Source: Bacteroidales bacterium (lineage in GTDB: Bacteria; Bacteroidota; Bacteroidia; Bacteroidales; UBA932). Taken from it: a DNA stretch of 45,955 nt. The notes under the pieces are model-generated. The model was not told the origin of the DNA and searched no databases. It worked only from the letters and a program-made list of their open reading frames with translations. Position 1 is the first letter of the stretch, and each line of letters begins with the position of its first letter. The DNA lies in NCBI GenBank assembly GCA_024402095.1, contig JAKSJU010000006.1, positions 1 to 45,955 of the forward strand, given 5' to 3'. The position numbers and the translations under genes are program-made. Of the stretch, positions 40,673 through 45,955 are shown piece by piece.

Positions 40673-41275
40673 ATGGCAAGATATACAGGTCCTAGTACCA
40701 AAATCGCACGTAAATTCGGCGAGCCTATTTTCGGAGGAGACAAATATTTCGAGAAGAGAAATTTCCCTCCAGGACAGCACGGACTCGCAGCAAAGCGTAA
40801 AAAATCAAAAGAATACGGCAATCAGCTTAAGGAAAAGCAGAAAGTCAAGTATATGTATGGTGTTCTCGAGCGTCAGTTCCACAACACATACAACAAGGCT
40901 TCCCGCATGGCAGGACAGAAAGGTGAGAACCTTCTCCTCCTCCTTGAGTCAAGACTTGACAACGTGGTTTACCGTATGGGTATCGCTCCTACAAGAGCAG
41001 CCGCACGTCAGCTCGTATCACATCATCACATCACTCTTAACGGTGAGGTATGCAACATCCCTTCAACCTTCGTAAAGGCTGGTGACGCTGTTGCAGTAAG
41101 AGAGAGATCAAAGAGTCTCGAAGTTATCCAGGCAAGTGTAGCATCCGTTACAAAGTACAGCTGGATCGAGTTCGATACCAAGACTCTCACTGGAAAGTTC
41201 CTCAATATGCCTACAAGAGTTGAGATTCCTGAGAACATCAACGAACAGCTTATCGTCGACCTCTACTCTAAGTAA
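40673..41275 (+). CDS. rpsD: 30S ribosomal protein S4
   Basis: A primary 16S rRNA-binding protein at the mRNA entry site; in E. coli it represses the alpha operon. The 200-residue protein has the S4 RNA-binding domain ([25 protein letters not shown]) and lacks the N-terminal zinc Cys cluster, so it is the C-minus type. Confidence 0.97.
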   Translation: MARYTGPSTKIARKFGEPIFGGDKYFEKRNFPPGQHGLAAKRKKSKEYGNQLKEKQKVKYMYGVLERQFHNTYNKASRMAGQKGENLLLLLESRLDNVVYRMGIAPTRAAARQLVSHHHITLNGEVCNIPSTFVKAGDAVAVRERSKSLEVIQASVASVTKYSWIEFDTKTLTGKFLNMPTRVEIPENINEQLIVDLYSK

Positions 41276-41299
41276 CAGTTAACACCAAATAAGAACAAT

Positions 41300-42307
41300 A
41301 TGGCAATCTTAGCATTTCAAAAACCTGACAAGGTAATCATGCTCGAAAGCACTGATACCGTCGGCCGTTTCGAATTCAGACCACTTGAGCCTGGTTACGG
41401 ACAGACCATCGGTAACGCTCTTCGCCGTATCCTGTTGGCTTCTTTGGAAGGATTTGCTATCAGTCAGATCAAGATCTCCGGTGTCGATCAGGAGTTCGCC
41501 ACAATCCCTGGAGTAATCGAGGGAATGCAGGACATCATTCTGAACCTCAAGCAGGTAAGACTCCGCAGAATGGTTGATTCAGTCGAGACTGAAACAGCAA
41601 ATATCGTCATCAGCGGCAAACAGGAATTCACAGCTGAAGATATCTCCAAAGGATTGTCTTCTTTCAAGGTGTTGAATCCTGAACAGCACATCTGCTCACT
41701 TGAGCCTTCTGTTAAGCTCGAAATCACCCTCACTATCACTAAGGGCCGCGGTTTCGTGCCTGCAGAAGAACTCCGCGATGAGAATACTCCTATCGGAACT
41801 ATTCCTATCGACGCCATCTACACTCCTATCCGCAAGGTGAACTGGAGCGTTGACAACTGGCGTGTCGAGCAGAAGACTGATTACGAGAAGCTCAATTTGG
41901 AAATCGTTACAGACGGTTCCATTTCGCCTAATGCTGCACTTCAGGACGCAGCGGGCATCCTGATTTATCATTTCAAACTCTTTACCGATGACAAGAAGAT
42001 GTCTCTCGAGAGCTCTATCGAGTCAGACAGCAAGGAGCTTGATGAGGAATCACTCCATATGAGACATCTCCTTATGACCAAGCTTTCCGATATGGGACTT
42101 TCAGTACGTGCATACAACTGCCTCAAGGCTGCTGATATCGACACATTCGCTGACCTCGTTTCATATTCACGCGCAGAACTCATGAAGTTCCGCAACTTCG
42201 GTCGCAAGTCCCTCAATGAGATTGACCTTCTGGTTGAGAAGATGAAACTCTCATTTGGTATGGATGTTACCAAGTACAATATTGAACCTAAGAAAAAGAA
42301 CATTTAA
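41300..42307 (+). CDS. rpoA: RNA polymerase alpha subunit
   Basis: Alpha dimerises to nucleate RNA polymerase assembly. The 335-residue protein has the N-terminal assembly domain ([21 protein letters not shown]; residues 1-230) and the C-terminal DNA/activator domain ([24 protein letters not shown], about 255-320). Co-transcription with S13, S11, S4 and L17 is the normal alpha operon. Confidence 0.97.
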   Translation: MAILAFQKPDKVIMLESTDTVGRFEFRPLEPGYGQTIGNALRRILLASLEGFAISQIKISGVDQEFATIPGVIEGMQDIILNLKQVRLRRMVDSVETETANIVISGKQEFTAEDISKGLSSFKVLNPEQHICSLEPSVKLEITLTITKGRGFVPAEELRDENTPIGTIPIDAIYTPIRKVNWSVDNWRVEQKTDYEKLNLEIVTDGSISPNAALQDAAGILIYHFKLFTDDKKMSLESSIESDSKELDEESLHMRHLLMTKLSDMGLSVRAYNCLKAADIDTFADLVSYSRAELMKFRNFGRKSLNEIDLLVEKMKLSFGMDVTKYNIEPKKKNI

Positions 42308-42309
42308 AG

Positions 42310-42780
42310 ATGAGACATAATAAATCAATCAATCATCTCGGTCGACAGAGCGGTCATCGCAAGGCCCTCCTTGCAAACCTTGCTTCTTCATTGATTCTTG
42401 AGAAGAGGATCACTACTACAGTAGCAAAGGCCAAGGCTCTCAAGACTTATGTTGAGCCGCTCATCACCAAGTCTAAAGAGGATACAACACACTCTCGTCG
42501 TGTCGTGTTCAGCTATCTTAAGAACAAGGAAGCTGTTGCAGAACTTTTCCGCACAGTGGCACCTAAGATTGCAGACCGCCCGGGTGGATACACCAGAGTG
42601 CTGCATGTAGGTTTCCGTCAGGGTGATGCAGCTGAAATGGCTCTCATTGAGCTCGTAGACTTCAACGAGGCAGCTCTTGCTTCAGCTCCTAAGAAGGCAG
42701 CAAAGAAGGCTACACGCCGCAGCACGAAGAAGGCCGAAACTGCTGCTCCTGCAGCAGCAGAGGAAAAACCTGCTGAGTAA
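42310..42780 (+). CDS. rplQ: 50S ribosomal protein L17 with Ala/Lys-rich tail
   Basis: The last gene of the alpha block. The 156-residue protein has the L17 start [20 protein letters not shown] and RPGGYTRVL, then a 35-residue Ala/Lys/Glu-rich tail (about 122-156) not present in E. coli L17 (127 residues). Its stop lies 1 base from the convergent aroD-aroA stop. Confidence 0.96.
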   Translation: MRHNKSINHLGRQSGHRKALLANLASSLILEKRITTTVAKAKALKTYVEPLITKSKEDTTHSRRVVFSYLKNKEAVAELFRTVAPKIADRPGGYTRVLHVGFRQGDAAEMALIELVDFNEAALASAPKKAAKKATRRSTKKAETAAPAAAEEKPAE

Positions 42781-42781
42781 T

Positions 42782-44740
42782 CTAAAGGATAGAAGAAAAT
42801 CCCGGAAAGGATTTTTTCACGCAAGCCTCATCGTCAATGACGATGGGGCTTTTTGTTCCCAAAGAGGCTACTTTGAGAGCCATCATGATACGATGGTCGT
42901 GGTGGGATGAATATTCTCCGCCATTGAGCAGATTGCCGGTCAGAAGACGCTGTGTCAGGCTCTCCCCCTTGACTATAAGCTCATCCGACTCTATCGAAGA
43001 TGGAACTCCCATCTTGCGGAGCATCTCCAGAATGGCTTCCGCCCTGTTGCTTTCTTTGCCGTGCAGACGTCCTATGCCCTTGATGCGGCTTTCTCCCGGG
43101 CAGAATGCGGCCAGCACGGACACTGCAGGGAAAAGGTCCGGGGCATTGTTAAGGTCTGTCTGGAACGGCTCGAGAGGAGCTCTGCGTACACAGATGGTGT
43201 CGTCATTGATTTGTGACACTACTGCCCCGGCTTCAAGCAGAATATCACTGATAGTAAGGTCAGCCTGGACTGAGTTCATATCCAGACCCTCTATTTCGGC
43301 GTTTCCGAACACTGCGCCTGCCACAAGCAGATTTGCAGCGCTGCTCCAGTCCGCTTCTATGTCGAAATCAGCAGCCTTCAGTTTCTGGTTTCCACGAATC
43401 TTAAACGTGATGCCGGTGCATCCGGACCAGTCCTGGGACTCGAGCATATCAGCATCCCCTTCCATTTCCGAGCTGGTCCTGACGTTGAATTTCCTAAGTA
43501 CGTCCAGGGTTATGTACATATAAGGGATGCTTTTCGGCTCGCTTACGTATAGTGTAGAATCCTTGTCTGCGAGGGGGAGAGCCATCAGGAGTCCTGAGAT
43601 CAGCTGAGAACCTCCCTGTCCTGAAACATCGGCCGTACCCGGGATGAGATGCCCTGTTACCGTGGCAGGGATATGGCTGTCCCGAAGAAGCACACCATAT
43701 GACGCCATTATGCCCGTGGCGCCTTCCAGAGGCCTTTTCAGAAGGGTCCCCCTGCCGGTAACGGTTACAGGCTCTTCGTTGATGACGGACAGTATAGGGA
43801 TGAGGAGTCTGGCCAGCAGGCCGGATTCTCCGGCATCTATCTCTTTGAGGTGCAGCCTTTCCCTGACAGGTCCGATACCGGTGATGTCAAGAGTCTTGCC
43901 CCTTGATACCTTGGCTCCGAGTGCTTCGGCTGCCTTTATTGCGGCTTCACAGTCTTCGCATTCTGTGTACGACCCGAGGTGGGAGGTGCCTTCGGCTAGA
44001 GCAGCGGCTATGATTGCCCGCTGTGCGAAACTCTTGGACGCAGGCATCCTGAGTCCTGTCTTTGCAAAGCGCTTGGCCCCGTGATAGACAGCAGTGTGCA
44101 TATCCTCTGCGAGCCATTGTCCTACATCGATCCTGTCATCCTCACAGACGGCCGCATAGGAGAAAGGGCTCCCTTTTTTAAGGCAATCGAGTCTGCTTTC
44201 GCGTCCTTTCTCCCCAAGCCCGAAAGCAACCAGACGGAACGGTTCCACCCCGAGTCCGTTGCTCATTGTCGCACCGTAAAGACTTTCAAGCCTTTCAACA
44301 TCTTCGGCGCTTCTGCACAAAGTGGCGACCTTGGCTATGTCAGCACCGTATCTGAAACATCTCTCCAGAACCTGAAGAAGCATCTCGTCGGAGGGCGTAT
44401 CTTCGGTGTTATGGTAGGACCTTATGAGTTCAGTCCCGTACTTCTTGCACACGGACTGAATATGTTTGCTGATATTTGCAGGAGCCTCGATTTCCAGGTC
44501 AGCGTATCTGGCGCCGGCTTCAATTGCAAGGCAAAGCTTCTTCTCGGCCACTTCCGGTCCTGCCTCAGCAATCCTGCAGGTTGCTATGAGAGGGGTGTCA
44601 GTCTCTGAGAAGAGTTCCTGTATCCCGTCATCAGACAAATCGCAGCGGTCGAGGCGGATTTCCGCCATTTCAGTATGTCTGTCCTCGAGAATCTCCAGGA
44701 TGCCTTCGAGGTCGCGGTTCTGGATGCAGGTGCAGATCAT
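42782..44740 (-). CDS. aroD-aroA: Fused type I 3-dehydroquinate dehydratase / EPSP synthase
   Basis: One 652-residue frame joins two shikimate-pathway enzymes. Residues 1-215 are a type I dehydroquinase: EIRLDRCDL near 27, the catalytic His110 in IRSYHNTED and the Schiff-base Lys137 in GADIAKVATL. Residues from about 222 are EPSP synthase: MPASKSFAQRAIIAAALAEG, RPLEGATG, SQLISGLLMALPLA, LHGKESNRAEAI and the C-terminal DHRIMMALKVA...SFPGF. The PEP-binding loop is DAGESGLLAR (302-311) in place of the usual NAGTAxR. The enzymes are not consecutive (steps 3 and 6), as in the fungal AROM protein where they are also joined. It overlaps aroB by 4 bases and is transcribed with it. Confidence 0.92.
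   Translation of the reverse strand: MICTCIQNRDLEGILEILEDRHTEMAEIRLDRCDLSDDGIQELFSETDTPLIATCRIAEAGPEVAEKKLCLAIEAGARYADLEIEAPANISKHIQSVCKKYGTELIRSYHNTEDTPSDEMLLQVLERCFRYGADIAKVATLCRSAEDVERLESLYGATMSNGLGVEPFRLVAFGLGEKGRESRLDCLKKGSPFSYAAVCEDDRIDVGQWLAEDMHTAVYHGAKRFAKTGLRMPASKSFAQRAIIAAALAEGTSHLGSYTECEDCEAAIKAAEALGAKVSRGKTLDITGIGPVRERLHLKEIDAGESGLLARLLIPILSVINEEPVTVTGRGTLLKRPLEGATGIMASYGVLLRDSHIPATVTGHLIPGTADVSGQGGSQLISGLLMALPLADKDSTLYVSEPKSIPYMYITLDVLRKFNVRTSSEMEGDADMLESQDWSGCTGITFKIRGNQKLKAADFDIEADWSSAANLLVAGAVFGNAEIEGLDMNSVQADLTISDILLEAGAVVSQINDDTICVRRAPLEPFQTDLNNAPDLFPAVSVLAAFCPGESRIKGIGRLHGKESNRAEAILEMLRKMGVPSSIESDELIVKGESLTQRLLTGNLLNGGEYSSHHDHRIMMALKVASLGTKSPIVIDDEACVKKSFPGFSSIL
42796..42817 (+). 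terminator. Weak terminator after rplQ, inside the aroD-aroA 3' end
   Basis: AAAATCC and GGATTTT form a 7-bp stem around CGGAAA, followed by further T residues. It overlaps the last codons of the convergent aroD-aroA gene. It is the only hairpin near the operon end. Confidence 0.5.
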
Positions 44741-45717
44741 ATTTTCTTTATGAATACTTTCCCGATACGCTCGATAAGGACGAAATTGACCTTTCCTCCT
44801 TCTGCCTTCTTGTCCTGCTTGATGGCCTTGTCAAGATCTTCAAGTGCGCAAGGGACATTGGTCGGAAGTCCGCATGCGGCGAAGTCTTTGGCAAACCTGT
44901 CTGCAAGCCCTGAGGAGGCATAGCCGAGTTCTTCTGATTTCCTTGCGGCCTGAATCATGCCGATAGCGACCGCTTCTCCGTGGTTGAATGCGCTTGCCAC
45001 TCCGTGAGAATGCTGGAACCACTCGATAGCGTGGGCATAGCTGTGCCCGAAATTGAGGACTCTGCGCTTGTCCTTATCCAGAAAATCTTTCTTGACTATG
45101 GATGCCTTGATTTTGGCGGCGGACTCGATCAGCGACTGCACGTCTTCCTTTTTCCTTTCTCCGGTAAATACGGTGACTGCCCGTTCATAGAGACTCTCAT
45201 CCTTGATGATGAAAGTCTTCAGCATTTCTGCAATCCCGGAATTGAATTCTCTTGGCGGGAGGGTTTCAAGCAGTTTCGGATTGATGAAAGTGAACTCCGG
45301 CTGTCTGATCGTACCCAGGATGTTTTTGTAAGAATCAAGATTGACACCGTTCTTTCCGCCTATTGCCGCGTCCACCTGGGCGAGCAGGGTGGTAGGGATA
45401 TTGGCGTATCTGACACCTCTCTTATAGATGCTTGCAGCGAATCCCGCGGTGTCAGTGGTCGTGCCTCCTCCTACAGCAAGTATCAGGGCATTGCGGTCGG
45501 CATTCTGCTCCATGAGCCATTGGCAGATGGACAGGACGGAATCCATAGTCTTGTTCTCTTCGCTTGCGATGAAAGAAAGTTTCGGATATTTCCCGAAAGT
45601 TTTGTTCACATATTCTTCCACATTCCTGTCATAGATGACAAAAATTGACTTGTATTTGAAAAGAAGCAGCTTCAGTGAAGCCGATGAACTGCTGACTTTT
45701 ATCTTGATTTTATCCAT
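44737..45717 (-). CDS. aroB: 3-dehydroquinate synthase
   Basis: AroB converts DAHP to 3-dehydroquinate with NAD and zinc, step 2 of the shikimate pathway. The 326-residue protein is shorter than E. coli AroB (362). It keeps AVGGGTTTDTAGFAAS, IPTTLLAQVDAAIGGKNGVN, the metal ligands in SGIAEMLK and FGHSYAHAIE, and HGEAVAIGM. It is first in a two-gene operon with aroD-aroA. The sequence TATCTTCG upstream on the minus strand, one mismatch to TAnnTTTG, ends 11 bases or so before the ATG and may be its -7 element. Confidence 0.93.
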   Translation of the reverse strand: MDKIKIKVSSSSASLKLLLFKYKSIFVIYDRNVEEYVNKTFGKYPKLSFIASEENKTMDSVLSICQWLMEQNADRNALILAVGGGTTTDTAGFAASIYKRGVRYANIPTTLLAQVDAAIGGKNGVNLDSYKNILGTIRQPEFTFINPKLLETLPPREFNSGIAEMLKTFIIKDESLYERAVTVFTGERKKEDVQSLIESAAKIKASIVKKDFLDKDKRRVLNFGHSYAHAIEWFQHSHGVASAFNHGEAVAIGMIQAARKSEELGYASSGLADRFAKDFAACGLPTNVPCALEDLDKAIKQDKKAEGGKVNFVLIERIGKVFIKKI

Positions 45718-45742
45718 ATTGGTAACGAAGATACGGCAAATA

Positions 45743-45773
45743 TTTGATAAATCGCGTTTTTTGGATACCTTTG
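45743..45773 (+). promoter_or_regulatory. Promoter of tRNA-Leu
   Basis: TTTG at 45743-45746, 19 bases, TACCTTTG at 45766-45773: a perfect match to the phylum consensus. The transcript would start near 45778, about 20 bases before the tRNA. Confidence 0.8.
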
Positions 45774-45797
45774 CAACTCACGTCGAGTACGCTTAAT

Positions 45798-45882
45798 GCC
45801 CAAGTGGCGGAATTGGTAGACGCGCTGGACTCAAAATCCTGTGTCCCTTAAAGACGTGCCGGTTCGAGCCCGGCCTCGGGCA
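45798..45882 (+). tRNA. tRNA-Leu, anticodon CAA
   Basis: An 85-base type II tRNA. The acceptor stem GCCCAAG pairs with CTCGGGC with one A-C mismatch (45802 and 45877); discriminator A at 45882. The D-loop contains GGTAGA, the anticodon loop CTCAAAA gives CAA (decodes UUG), there is a long variable arm (TGTC/GACG region, 45842-45856), and the T-arm is GGTTCGAGCC. CCA is not encoded. Confidence 0.93.
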
Positions 45883-45886
45883 CTTG

Positions 45887-45919
45887 AGAAGCTTCAAGCT
45901 GATGCTTGAGGCTTCTTTT
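45887..45919 (+). terminator. Rho-independent terminator after tRNA-Leu
   Basis: GAAGCTTCAAGC (45888-45899) pairs with GCTTGAGGCTTC (45904-45915) except for one T-G wobble, loop TGAT, followed by TTTT. Confidence 0.85.
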
Positions 45920-45927
45920 AAATTGTA

Positions 45928-45935
45928 TATCTTTG
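45928..45935 (+). promoter_or_regulatory. -7 element of the gene at the window end
   Basis: TATCTTTG is a perfect TAnnTTTG, ending 7 bases before an ATG at 45943. It lies just after the tRNA terminator, as a new transcription unit would. Confidence 0.45.
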
Positions 45936-45942
45936 TCGAACA

Positions 45943-45955
45943 ATGACAGCATTAA
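45943..45955 (+). CDS. Start of a gene cut by the window end
   Basis: An ATG follows a -7 element by 7 bases; only the codons for MTAL are inside the window. The product cannot be judged. Confidence 0.35.

Overview
The window comes from a bacterium of the phylum Bacteroidota, most likely order Bacteroidales. The evidence is the recurrent TTTG-N19/20-TAnnTTTG promoters, the absence of clear Shine-Dalgarno sequences at most starts, and Bacteroidota families such as DUF4270, DUF3098, DUF4294, a GT5-only 'glycogen synthase' and Asp-type MurA. Base composition looks roughly balanced. I see no phage, transposon, CRISPR or recognisable defence island. This is a core-genome region of biosynthesis and translation genes in an unusual arrangement.

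Layout. Positions 1-3682 hold a leucine-rich-repeat lipoprotein (5' end cut), a conserved protein of unknown function, and a divergent pair of a predicted outer-membrane beta-barrel protein and a compact membrane-anchored Ser/Thr kinase. Positions 3697-9133 are a plus-strand operon for peptidoglycan and diaminopimelate (DAP) synthesis: murB, murA, aspA and a fused dapF-ddh gene. Positions 9130-18362 are a tightly packed minus-strand operon, read as cdaA-mutS2-yraN-manC-thrA-asd-dapB-dapA. The two operons converge on one shared CTAG. Together they cover the path from fumarate/aspartate to meso-DAP and the first steps of UDP-MurNAc synthesis, with c-di-AMP synthase as first gene of one arm.

Positions 18440-22490 hold the first part of the S10 ribosomal operon (rplC, rplD, rplW, rplB, rpsS, rplV, rpsC), with its own promoter and terminator. 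It lacks rpsJ, which normally comes first. Then 9.8 kb of unrelated genes follow: a TlpA-like thioredoxin lipoprotein, uvrC, pnuC, acpP, a DUF4270 lipoprotein, a GT5-like protein, ftsX, DUF3098, uppP, lpxH and DUF4294. From 32197 the ribosomal operon resumes with a new promoter at rplP and runs through the spc and alpha blocks (rplP to rplQ, including secY, map, infA, rpmJ and rpoA) to 42780. Positions 42782-45717 carry a minus-strand shikimate pair, aroB and an aroD-aroA fusion. The window closes with tRNA-Leu(CAA), its promoter and terminator, and the first codons of another gene.

The points most worth a second look are the split S10 operon with look-alike leaders at both restarts, a repeated promoter layout that predicts leaderless mRNAs for several genes, two gene fusions (dapF-ddh and aroD-aroA), a shortened regulatory region in ThrA, and a Cys-to-Asp active site in MurA that predicts fosfomycin resistance. 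I did not find a wholly new system such as a defence locus.
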